Source: Flavobacteriales bacterium (GTDB taxonomy: Bacteria; Bacteroidota; Bacteroidia; Flavobacteriales; BACL11). Taken from it: a stretch of 22,488 nt of DNA. The notes under the pieces are model-generated. The model did not search any database, had not been told where the DNA came from, and worked only from the letters and a program-made list of their open reading frames with translations. Shown here one piece after another: positions 7,079 to 13,695 of this stretch; within the stretch, counting starts at the first letter, position 1; each line of letters opens with the position of its first letter. The position numbers and the translations under genes were made by a program. Location: NCBI GenBank assembly GCA_002683775.1, contig NYTT01000084.1, forward strand, positions 1 through 22,488, given 5' to 3'.

Positions 7079-8056
7079 ATGAAATTACTGAGCTATAAAA
7101 TAAGCAATTCTAAGATTGTTCAGATTGGAGTTTTAAAGTCTGATATCATCTTCAATATGAATAGTTATTTTGGTGACATCTCAATGATAGATTTATTACA
7201 AGTTAAAAATTATAAGTCAAAAATTGAAACTGCAATAAAAAATGCACAATGTGTTCAACACAATATTAGCAATGCTACATTATTACCACCAGTTCCAAAA
7301 CCAAATTCATTACGAGATGCATATGCCTTCAGACAACACGTTAGTACTTCAAGAATCAATAGAGGGTTAAAAATGATTCCTGAATTTGATGAGTTTCCAG
7401 TATTTTATTTTTCTAATCAAAATACCATCTACGGAGACAATGAGAAGATAGAGTTAATGCCAGACCATTTTGAAAAACTTGATTATGAATTAGAACTAGC
7501 AATTGTAATAGGTAAAGGCGGGAAGAATATACTCACAAAAGATGCAGATAAACATATAGCAGGGTTCTGTATATTTAATGATATTAGTTGTAGAAGATTA
7601 CAAATGGAAGAAATGAAACTTAATTTGGGGCCTGCTAAAGGAAAAGATTTTGCATCTGTATTAGGCCCATATTTGGTAACTCCAGAAGAAATAATAAGTA
7701 ACTGTATAGAAACACCATTTGGCAATAAGTATAATTTAGAAATGAGATGTACTGTAAACGGTGAGTTACTTTCTAAAGGAAATGCAGTTGATATGAACTG
7801 GACATTCGCAGAAATCATTGAAAGAGCTTCATATGGTGTAGAGCTCTATCCTGGTGATATTATTGGTTCAGGAACTGTCGGTACGGGTTGCCTATTAGAA
7901 CTAAATGGAACTGAAAAAATAAAAAACCCAAACTATTGCGAAAAATGGCTAAAAGAAGGAGATATAGTTGAAATGCAAATCGATGGGCTTGGAAAAATTA
8001 CAAATAAGTTAGTTATATCAAAATCTACTCACTCTATTTTAAAACTAAAGAAATGA
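7079..8056 (+). CDS. Fumarylacetoacetate hydrolase family protein (likely fumarylacetoacetase)
   Basis: 325 residues. It should split fumarylacetoacetate into fumarate and acetoacetate, the last step of the homogentisate route. Catalytic residues line up well with mouse FAH: D80 and H87 (D-x6-H, as D126/H133), the metal pair E137/E139 in DYELELAIVIGKGG, D168 in FNDISCRRLQ, and K187/K189 in the GPAKGKDF loop. It lacks the N-terminal SH3-like domain of animal FAH in full form but keeps a short domain of about 70 residues. The frame is open from a TTG at 7061, but the promoter box covers that stretch, so the ATG at 7079 is used. Divergent from hmgA, and its stop overlaps the next start (ATGA). 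Other FAH-fold enzymes (decarboxylases, hydratases) are possible but context favours fumarylacetoacetase. Confidence 0.88.
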   Translation: MKLLSYKISNSKIVQIGVLKSDIIFNMNSYFGDISMIDLLQVKNYKSKIETAIKNAQCVQHNISNATLLPPVPKPNSLRDAYAFRQHVSTSRINRGLKMIPEFDEFPVFYFSNQNTIYGDNEKIELMPDHFEKLDYELELAIVIGKGGKNILTKDADKHIAGFCIFNDISCRRLQMEEMKLNLGPAKGKDFASVLGPYLVTPEEIISNCIETPFGNKYNLEMRCTVNGELLSKGNAVDMNWTFAEIIERASYGVELYPGDIIGSGTVGTGCLLELNGTEKIKNPNYCEKWLKEGDIVEMQIDGLGKITNKLVISKSTHSILKLKK

Positions 8057-8892
8057 TTAAAACTATAGACATCACCAACGGTGAAACTGATGGTTTGTAT
8101 AAATATCTTTCATCAGCAATTACTCCTAGGCCAATAGCTTTAGTAAGTACTATTGATAAAGATGGAAATAAAAATTTAGCACCATTTTCATTTTTCAATA
8201 TATTTTCTGTGAATCCTCCAATAATGATATTCTCTCCAGTTAAAAGCGCACGATTTGGAAATAATAAAGATACATTAGAAAATGTTGAACAAATTAAGGA
8301 ATGTGTAATTGGTTTAGTGAACGAAGATATAGCTCAACAAGTATCTTTAGCATCATGTAGTTTTGACAAGAATGTTAATGAATTTGAAAAAGCTGGATTA
8401 ATAGAAGTAAAATCTGATTTAGTATCACCTTCTAGAATAAGTGAATCTCCTATTAATTTTGAATGTAAAGTTAATGACATTATTACTCTTGGGGATGAAG
8501 GTGGAGCAGGTAATCTAGTTCTAGCTCAGATATTAAAAATTCATATAGATAAATCTATATTAGATGTAAATGAAAATATTGATACTTTTAAACTAAATAT
8601 TGTTAGTAGGTATGGGGGAGATTGGTATGGAAAAACAACAAAAGACTCATTATACAAAATAGCTAAACCGATTTCTAAGGTTGGAATGGGAGTTGATAGA
8701 CTACCAGATACTATTAAAAATTCATCTATATTAAGTGGAAGTGACTTAGCTATATTAGCCTCTATTGAAGAAATACCAATAAAAAATAATTTGCAATCTA
8801 ATACAAATAGAAATTTAGAAGAAAAACATATATTAGCTAAGCAATTATTGAAAGAAGGGAATGCTCTAGAAGCATGGAAAATATTATTATAA
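8053..8892 (+). CDS. Flavin-reductase-like, FMN-binding split-barrel protein
   Basis: 279 residues. Residues about 1-205 are a flavin reductase-like split barrel (RutF/NtaB group): ITPRPIALVSTIDKDGNKNLAPFSFF at the N-terminus is the FMN-binding signature of this family, followed by NPPIMIFSP and the SPINFECKV strand. Residues 206-279 are an extension of low similarity to anything I know, ending in an amphipathic helix. These proteins bind FMN, but many do not act as NAD(P)H:flavin reductases. The ATG overlaps the upstream FAH stop by 4 bp (ATGA), a sign of translational coupling and of a role in the same pathway. I recall flavin reductase-like genes beside FAH and hmgA in other flavobacteria. 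No monooxygenase partner lies nearby, and a step in this pathway has no visible enzyme (see findings). Confidence 0.82.
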   Translation: MIKTIDITNGETDGLYKYLSSAITPRPIALVSTIDKDGNKNLAPFSFFNIFSVNPPIMIFSPVKSARFGNNKDTLENVEQIKECVIGLVNEDIAQQVSLASCSFDKNVNEFEKAGLIEVKSDLVSPSRISESPINFECKVNDIITLGDEGGAGNLVLAQILKIHIDKSILDVNENIDTFKLNIVSRYGGDWYGKTTKDSLYKIAKPISKVGMGVDRLPDTIKNSSILSGSDLAILASIEEIPIKNNLQSNTNRNLEEKHILAKQLLKEGNALEAWKILL

Positions 8893-8913
8893 ACAATTAA
8901 AAATAAAAAACTT

Positions 8914-9513
8914 ATGTCATTCGAATTACCAAAATTACAATACGATTACAACGCATTAGAACCTCACATTGATGCAAAAACTATGGAAATTCACCATAGT
9001 AAACATCATAATGGATATACAACAAATTTAAACAATGCTTTAAAAAATTCTGATCTTAAAGATAAATCAATTGAAGAAATTTGCGCAAGCCCGCAGCTGA
9101 GCGGTGCTTTAAGAAATAATGGTGGGGGGTATTATAATCACTGTATGTTCTGGCAGATTATGAGCCCTAATGGTGGTGGTCATCCAACTGGACTAATTGC
9201 AGATGCTATTGAATCTGAATATGGTAGCTTTGAAAATTTTCAAAATGAATTTTCAAAAGCAGCTGCCACTAGATTTGGTTCTGGATGGGCATGGTTAGGA
9301 GTTAAAAATGGTAAACTGTCAATATGTTCAACAGCCAATCAAGACAACCCATTAATGCAAGGAGAGTGTGGATGTATACCAATAATGTGTATTGATGTTT
9401 GGGAACATGCATACTACCTAAATTATCAGAACAGAAGGCCTGATTATATTTCTGCTTTCTTCAATGTTGTTAATTGGGAAGAAGTAAACAAAAGATACGA
9501 AGCAGCTTTATAA
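8914..9513 (+). CDS. sodA: Superoxide dismutase, Mn-type
   Basis: 199 residues, normal for the Fe/Mn family. It dismutates superoxide to O2 and hydrogen peroxide. Metal ligands are H27 (MEIHHSKHH), H76 ([10 protein letters not shown]), D161 and H165 (DVWEHAYYL); the closing signature YQNRRPDYI...VVNW is intact. Metal choice: Gln in NQDNPLM (Q143), together with Gly in the GGG stretch just before H76 rather than Gln there, is the MnSOD arrangement; cambialistic use of Fe cannot be excluded. Oddity: six cysteines (57, 77, 138, 152, 154, 159), three of them in the ECGCIPIMC stretch just before the D161 ligand, more than usual. There is no signal peptide, so cytosolic. Starts 21 nt after the flavin-reductase-like gene with an A-rich leader and no promoter box visible, so possibly cotranscribed. 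Confidence 0.93.
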   Translation: MSFELPKLQYDYNALEPHIDAKTMEIHHSKHHNGYTTNLNNALKNSDLKDKSIEEICASPQLSGALRNNGGGYYNHCMFWQIMSPNGGGHPTGLIADAIESEYGSFENFQNEFSKAAATRFGSGWAWLGVKNGKLSICSTANQDNPLMQGECGCIPIMCIDVWEHAYYLNYQNRRPDYISAFFNVVNWEEVNKRYEAAL

Positions 9514-9521
9514 TATTTTTA

Positions 9522-9529
9522 TAAATTTG
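9522..9529 (+). promoter_or_regulatory. -7 box for the exbB cluster
   Basis: TAAATTTG fits TAnnTTTG, 27 nt before the exbB ATG; the 27-nt leader is A-rich. No TTG at the -33 distance. Confidence 0.4.
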
Positions 9530-9556
9530 CCAAACTTAATAAACAAACAAATTAAA

Positions 9557-10450
9557 ATGAAAAACAAATTATCACTTTTAACATTACTAGCATTTTTTCT
9601 TTTAGGATCTTATAATCTCTACAGTAGAGCACAAGATGAATCCGAAGAAACTGGATATGAAGATGATTACGCTTACGAAGATGAAGATGACTACTCCTAC
9701 GAAGATGAAGAAGACTACTCTGACGAAGATGAGGGCGGGGAGGCTGATGAAAATACAGAAATTACTGAAGGAAATGCTGAAAAAGAAGAGACATCTGCTA
9801 CAGAAGAAACTACTACCAAGTCAGCATCTTTCCATCAAATAATTAAACAAAAATTTATTGAAGGAGGTCCTGGTTTTATGGGGATTGTACTGTTATGTTT
9901 GATATTAGGTTTAGCATTAGCTATAGAACGAATAATATATCTAAATATGGCAACTACAGATACAGATAAATTATTAAATAATGTTGAAAGCGCATTACAA
10001 TCTGGTGGAGTTGATGCTGCAAAAGAAGTTTGTAGAAATACAAATGGCCCAGTAGCTTCAATATTTTATCAAGGATTAGAAAGATCAAATGAAGGAGTTG
10101 AAATGGTTGAAAAATCTATTGTTTCATATGGATCCGTTCAAATGGGACTTTTAGAAAAAGGCTTGTCATGGATATCATTATTTATTGCCTTGGCGCCTAT
10201 GCTTGGATTTATGGGGACAGTAATTGGTATGATTGGTGCATTTGATGCAATTGAAGCTGCAGGTGATATTTCTCCATCATTGGTAGCTGGTGGTATTAAA
10301 GTTGCATTACTTACTACTGTATTTGGTCTTATAGTAGCTATGATTCTTCAAATATTTTATAATTATCTAATTGCAAAAGTTGATTCGTTAGTAAATTCTA
10401 TGGAAGATGCATCAATTTCTCTAATTGATTTATTAGTTAAAAATAAATAA
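9557..10450 (+). CDS. exbB: MotA/TolQ/ExbB proton channel family protein with acidic N-terminal region
   Basis: 297 residues. ExbB forms, with ExbD, the inner-membrane proton channel that energises TonB or a similar partner. Seen: a signal-like hydrophobic segment (residues 5-17); a strongly acidic, Tyr-rich stretch (27-86) containing a tandem repeat at 34-59; a TM helix at about 106-123; and the characteristic two-helix core, with APMLGFMGTVIGMIGAF at 213-229 and VAGGIKVALLTTVFGLIVAMI at about 247-268. ExbB N-termini are periplasmic, so the acidic stretch would face the periplasm. The frame is open from a TTG at 9527 but that lies in the promoter box; the ATG at 9557 gives a clean signal peptide. 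First gene of a four-gene cluster with 2-nt spacing to the next. A MotA- or TolQ-like role is also possible. Confidence 0.9.
   Translation: MKNKLSLLTLLAFFLLGSYNLYSRAQDESEETGYEDDYAYEDEDDYSYEDEEDYSDEDEGGEADENTEITEGNAEKEETSATEETTTKSASFHQIIKQKFIEGGPGFMGIVLLCLILGLALAIERIIYLNMATTDTDKLLNNVESALQSGGVDAAKEVCRNTNGPVASIFYQGLERSNEGVEMVEKSIVSYGSVQMGLLEKGLSWISLFIALAPMLGFMGTVIGMIGAFDAIEAAGDISPSLVAGGIKVALLTTVFGLIVAMILQIFYNYLIAKVDSLVNSMEDASISLIDLLVKNK
9656..9733 (+). repeat. In-frame degenerate tandem repeat encoding acidic YEDEDDYS-type units in exbB
   Basis: The coding units YEDDYA, YEDEDDYS and YEDEEDYS, then DEDE, follow each other at exbB residues 34-59. At DNA level the unit is TACGAAGATGAAGATGAC plus TACTCC, with small changes. 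Nearly every residue is Asp, Glu, Tyr or Ser. Probably expands and contracts by slippage. Confidence 0.75.
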
Positions 10451-10452
10451 GC

Positions 10453-10779
10453 ATGGAAAACTTAATTAATATTGGAATAATTGTAACTTACATTATGGTG
10501 GCCTTTGCAGCACTTGCAACTATTGGTTTTGGAGTAAAGAAAATGCTACAAAACACTGAAAATGCAAAGAAAACAATTTACACAATTGTTGGGCTTATTG
10601 CTATATTAATCATAGCATACCTTTTTGCTTCAGATGCAACTATAGGTTATGAAAAATATGAAACTACAGCAAAAACATCAAAGCAGGTAGGTATGGGGTT
10701 AATAACATTTTACTTCCTAATTTTTAGTGCTGTCATTGCTGTGGTTTATTCTGAACTATCAAACGTCATTTCTAAATAA
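10453..10779 (+). CDS. Small 3-TM membrane protein inside the exb cluster, unknown function
   Basis: 108 residues with three hydrophobic segments, at about 5-27, 38-60 and 83-104. No catalytic motif is visible. Between segments 2 and 3 is a short polar loop (SDATIGYEKYETTAKTSK). I remember similarly sized membrane proteins between exbB and exbD in flavobacterial genomes but know no assigned function. It starts 2 nt after the exbB stop and its TAA shares one base with the exbD ATG (TAATG), so it must be made together with the channel proteins. It may be a membrane subunit or assembly factor of the Exb complex; that is inference from position only. Confidence 0.75.
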   Translation: MENLINIGIIVTYIMVAFAALATIGFGVKKMLQNTENAKKTIYTIVGLIAILIIAYLFASDATIGYEKYETTAKTSKQVGMGLITFYFLIFSAVIAVVYSELSNVISK

Positions 10780-11327
10780 TGGCTAGTAACAGAAGAGGAT
10801 TACCAGAAATTAATGCAGGCTCAATGGCCGATATTGCATTTTTATTGCTTATTTTTTTCTTGGTAACAACAACAATGGATCAAGATACTGGTATAAACAG
10901 AAAGTTACCACCTATGCCTGATTCTGAACAAGAAACACCTCCAGAAATTAATGCTAAGAATATATATGTTGTGTTAATAAATTCAAACAATCAACTGTTG
11001 GTAGAGGGAGAAAAAATGCAAATATCAGACTTAAAAGCTGGTGCAAAACAATTTATCAATAATAATGGCATGGACCCTAGGTCTTCGGATAATCCAGAAA
11101 AGGCTATTATATCCTTACAAAACGATAGAGGAACAGAATACAAAACTTATATACGAGTACAAAATGAACTTGCTGCAGCATATACAGAGCTCAGAAACGA
11201 TGCATCGCTGGGTAAATTTGGAGAGCGATATGCTGATCTAGATAAAACAAAGCAAAAAGAAATTAGAAAAATGTACCCTCAAAAAATATCTGAGGCTGAA
11301 CCTAAAAATATAGGCGGAAATGAGTAA
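10779..11327 (+). CDS. exbD: ExbD/TolR family biopolymer transport protein, copy 1
   Basis: 182 residues. ExbD is the single-pass partner of ExbB; the essential proton-carrying Asp is D18 in INAGSMADIAFLLLIFFLVT (residues 12-31 hold the TM helix start). The periplasmic domain from about residue 60 (NIYVVLINSNNQLLVEG) is the ExbD/TolR fold, and is longer than usual, with an extra Lys/Glu-rich C-terminal tail from about residue 135. It follows the small membrane protein by a 1-base stop/start overlap and itself overlaps the second exbD by 8 bp. Two ExbD-like proteins after one ExbB is common in Bacteroidetes and suggests a mixed ExbD1/ExbD2 dimer in the pore. Confidence 0.9.
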   Translation: MASNRRGLPEINAGSMADIAFLLLIFFLVTTTMDQDTGINRKLPPMPDSEQETPPEINAKNIYVVLINSNNQLLVEGEKMQISDLKAGAKQFINNNGMDPRSSDNPEKAIISLQNDRGTEYKTYIRVQNELAAAYTELRNDASLGKFGERYADLDKTKQKEIRKMYPQKISEAEPKNIGGNE

Positions 11328-11787
11328 ATTCAGAAAAAATGGAAAAAAAGGGATGCCGGCTATTTCGACTGCCTCATTACCTGACATTGTATTTATGCTT
11401 CTTTTCTTTTTTATGGTTACAACCGTAATGCGCGAAACAACATTATTTGTTAAAGTGCAAACTCCTAAAGCCACAGAAATCAAAAAACTTGAAAAAAAAT
11501 CATTAGTTAGTTATATCTATATTGGATCCCCAATTAAAAGATTACAAGCTTCTTTCGGTTCGGCTGCTCGAATACAGTTAAACGATGCATTTGCAACTGT
11601 TGAAGAAATTCAAGAATTTATTGCTACGGAACAACAAGCTAGAGATGAAAAAGAAATTCCATATATGACAACTTCAATAAAAGCAGATGAAACTGCAAAA
11701 ATGGGTGTCATTACAGATGTAAAACAGGAATTAAGGAAAGCAAATGCTTTAAAAATTAATTACTCTACAAGAAAAGGGACTTACTAA
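11320..11787 (+). CDS. exbD: ExbD/TolR family biopolymer transport protein, copy 2
   Basis: 155 residues. Short basic N-terminus (FRKNGKKG), then STASLPDIVFMLLFFFMVTT, where D22 is the pore Asp of the ExbD family. The periplasmic domain is basic and differs clearly from copy 1, so the two are diverged paralogues and not a recent duplication. The ATG lies 8 bp inside the end of copy 1. It is the last gene of the cluster; no tonB follows. A weak AT-rich hairpin begins at its stop codon, and a CPBP protease gene converges with a 19-nt gap. Confidence 0.88.
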   Translation: MSKFRKNGKKGMPAISTASLPDIVFMLLFFFMVTTVMRETTLFVKVQTPKATEIKKLEKKSLVSYIYIGSPIKRLQASFGSAARIQLNDAFATVEEIQEFIATEQQARDEKEIPYMTTSIKADETAKMGVITDVKQELRKANALKINYSTRKGTY

Positions 11788-11808
11788 ATCAAAAGATTTA
11801 CATTTTTT
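11785..11808 (+). terminator. Weak candidate rho-independent terminator after exbD copy 2
   Basis: TAAATC (11785-11790, starting with the stop codon) pairs with GATTTA (11795-11800) across an AAAA loop, followed by CATTTTTT. Stem of only 6 bp with one G-C pair, so weak. Confidence 0.3.
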
Positions 11809-12697
11809 ATAGAAGACTTTTTTCAGTATTCTTTTTTGTGTTTTTATAAAATAAATACAATAGTAAGGCAATTGCAATAAATGAAAATGTTGCAGACATA
11901 TGACTAACTTTTTCTTCCGAAAAAAGAGCATATGGTCCTGATTCTATCTTTATAGCTTTATACGAGAGGATAACGGCAAGTGCATTATTAATAAAATGTG
12001 CAATTATAGGAATCCATAAATTTTTACTCCAATATAATAAATAACCTAGCAGAATACCAAGAACAAATCGAGGTAATAGTCCGTGAAAATGTAAATGTAC
12101 TGCACTGAATAAAAAAGCAGTTAAAAGAATTGATAAATGTATATTATTTAATAAGTTACTTAATTGTTTTTGCAAATAGCCTCTAAAAAATAACTCCTCA
12201 CCTATTGCTGGTATAATAGCAATGATAAAAAGATTATAGGCTAAGTCAAAGAGACTATTCATTCTTAAAAAAGCTCTAACAATTGGTTCACTATCGTTAT
12301 TTAAAAAAATTAAAAAATCGGGAATGGGAATCTGCGTATTCCATTCTAAAAGCAAGCTAATAAATGGTGGAATAAGAAACATAATTGCAAGAACTAATAA
12401 CAAGTTTTGCCTATTTATTTGATTACGAAAATTCAAATTATAGCTTGTTACATATGAATACAATAAAATAGGTATAATAAATAATCCTAATCCACTTAGT
12501 AGCTGGATAGCTTTTAAATAATTAACATAGGAATAATTTGATAAATTTCTGCTAGCACTATCAAAATCACTAAACATCACATTAGTAATTAAAATTCCTA
12601 TTAAAGTAATTATAAAAATAGAAATTATAACTATTAAGAATAATAAACTTAATTTGTTAATAGATGACTTGTTTTTATAGAGTGCTTTAAATCTCAA
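11807..12697 (-). CDS. CPBP family intramembrane metalloprotease-like protein
   Basis: 296 residues from the chosen start. Multi-pass protein (about 7-8 hydrophobic segments) with all motifs of the Abi/CPBP (Rce1-like) family: E167-E168 and R172 in GEELFFRGYLQ, F197-S-A-V-H201, and H234-x3-N238 in PIIAHFINN. These residues form the glutamate/histidine site of the Rce1 group. Substrates of bacterial members are mostly unknown. Start is uncertain: an in-frame ATG at 12775 would place 58 bp inside the divergent dusB coding sequence, so I prefer the TTG at 12697, which leaves a 20-nt gap to dusB. It converges with exbD copy 2, so nothing in the layout ties it to a pathway. Confidence 0.82.
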   Translation of the reverse strand: MRFKALYKNKSSINKLSLLFLIVIISIFIITLIGILITNVMFSDFDSASRNLSNYSYVNYLKAIQLLSGLGLFIIPILLYSYVTSYNLNFRNQINRQNLLLVLAIMFLIPPFISLLLEWNTQIPIPDFLIFLNNDSEPIVRAFLRMNSLFDLAYNLFIIAIIPAIGEELFFRGYLQKQLSNLLNNIHLSILLTAFLFSAVHLHFHGLLPRFVLGILLGYLLYWSKNLWIPIIAHFINNALAVILSYKAIKIESGPYALFSEEKVSHMSATFSFIAIALLLYLFYKNTKKNTEKSLL

Positions 12698-12704
12698 GAT
12701 TATG

Positions 12705-12712
12705 TATTTTTG
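12705..12712 (+). promoter_or_regulatory. -7 box for dusB
   Basis: TATTTTTG fits TAnnTTTG and ends 5 nt before the dusB ATG. No clear TTG at -33. Predicts a leaderless or near-leaderless mRNA. Confidence 0.45.
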
Positions 12713-12717
12713 CTGAA

Positions 12718-13695
12718 ATGGGTGTAAAGATAGGAAATATAGATATAGGTGAGTTCCCGTTGCTTTTAGCTCCAATGGAAGATGTTAGTGACCCTCCTTT
12801 TCGCGCGCTCTGCAAACAACATGGTGCAGATGTATTATATACAGAATTTATTTCATCAGAAGGACTAATTCGTGACGCTGCAAAAAGTAAAATGAAACTA
12901 GACATCTATGATTTCGAACGTCCAATTGGTATACAGATTTTTGGATATGATATTGAATCAATGAGATTAGCTACCAAAATCTGTGAAAAAGCTAATCCAG
13001 AATTTATAGATATCAATTATGGATGCCCTGTTAAAAAAGTTGCAAACAAAGGAGCTGGTGCTGGTATTTTAAAAGATATACCGAAAATGGTTAAAATGAC
13101 TAAAGAAATTGTAAACAGTACTAATTTACCAGTAACGGTAAAGACAAGATTAGGATGGGATGAAAACACTAAATATATTGTAGATGTAGCTGAAAGATTA
13201 CAAGATGTAGGCATACAGGCTTTGTCAATTCATGGAAGGACTAGAAAGCAAATGTATAAGGGAGAAGCGGATTGGACTTTAATTGGTGATGTAAAGAATA
13301 ATCAACGTATGCATATACCTATTTTTGGTAATGGGGATATTAGCAATGCGGAAAATGTAGCAGAAGTAAAAAACAAATATGGTGTTGATGGAGTGATGAT
13401 AGGTAGAGCAGCTATAGGAAATCCATGGATATTTAATGAAATAAAACATTTTCTTAAAACAGGAAGTCATCTTGCAAAACCAGTCATTGCTGATAGAGTT
13501 AACGCTTGCAAACAACATCTTAAGCACTCAATTGAATGGAAAGGAAAAATTCTTGGTATAGCTGAAATGAAACGACATTATTCTAACTATTTTAAAGGAA
13601 TACCTCATTTCAAAGATTATAGAATAAAAATAATTACATCTGAATGTACAGAAGAAATTTTTGAATTGCTTGATGAAATAAAGTTAAAATTTTAA
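12718..13695 (+). CDS. dusB: tRNA-dihydrouridine synthase
   Basis: 325 residues. Reduces specific uridines in tRNA to dihydrouridine using FMN and NAD(P)H. TIM-barrel marks in order: LLLAPMEDVSDPPFR (FMN phosphate side), INYGCPVKKV with the catalytic Cys C103, VKTRLGWDE, SIHGRTRKQMYKGEADW, and GNGDI then VMIGRAAIGNPW. The C-terminal helical domain for tRNA binding is present from about residue 240. The DusB assignment over DusA/DusC rests on the VKKVANKGAGAGIL stretch typical of DusB. The stop codon overlaps that of the convergent permease gene by 4 bp (13692-13695). Confidence 0.93.
   Translation: MGVKIGNIDIGEFPLLLAPMEDVSDPPFRALCKQHGADVLYTEFISSEGLIRDAAKSKMKLDIYDFERPIGIQIFGYDIESMRLATKICEKANPEFIDINYGCPVKKVANKGAGAGILKDIPKMVKMTKEIVNSTNLPVTVKTRLGWDENTKYIVDVAERLQDVGIQALSIHGRTRKQMYKGEADWTLIGDVKNNQRMHIPIFGNGDISNAENVAEVKNKYGVDGVMIGRAAIGNPWIFNEIKHFLKTGSHLAKPVIADRVNACKQHLKHSIEWKGKILGIAEMKRHYSNYFKGIPHFKDYRIKIITSECTEEIFELLDEIKLKF

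Noticed and set aside
7483..7818. 111-codon minus-strand ORF inside the FAH gene
   Set aside because: Antisense shadow; the plus frame carries all catalytic residues.
8893..8913. Promoter for sodA in the 21-nt gap
   Set aside because: No TAnnTTTG box; the gap is plain A-rich sequence.
9636..9842. 68-codon Lys/Thr/Met-rich ORF inside exbB
   Set aside because: It is the frame-shifted reading of the acidic repeat, so its repeats are a by-product.
12698..12775. ATG start of the CPBP protease at 12775
   Set aside because: It would overlap the divergent dusB coding sequence by 58 bp and cover its promoter; a start near 12697 is more likely, though not proved.
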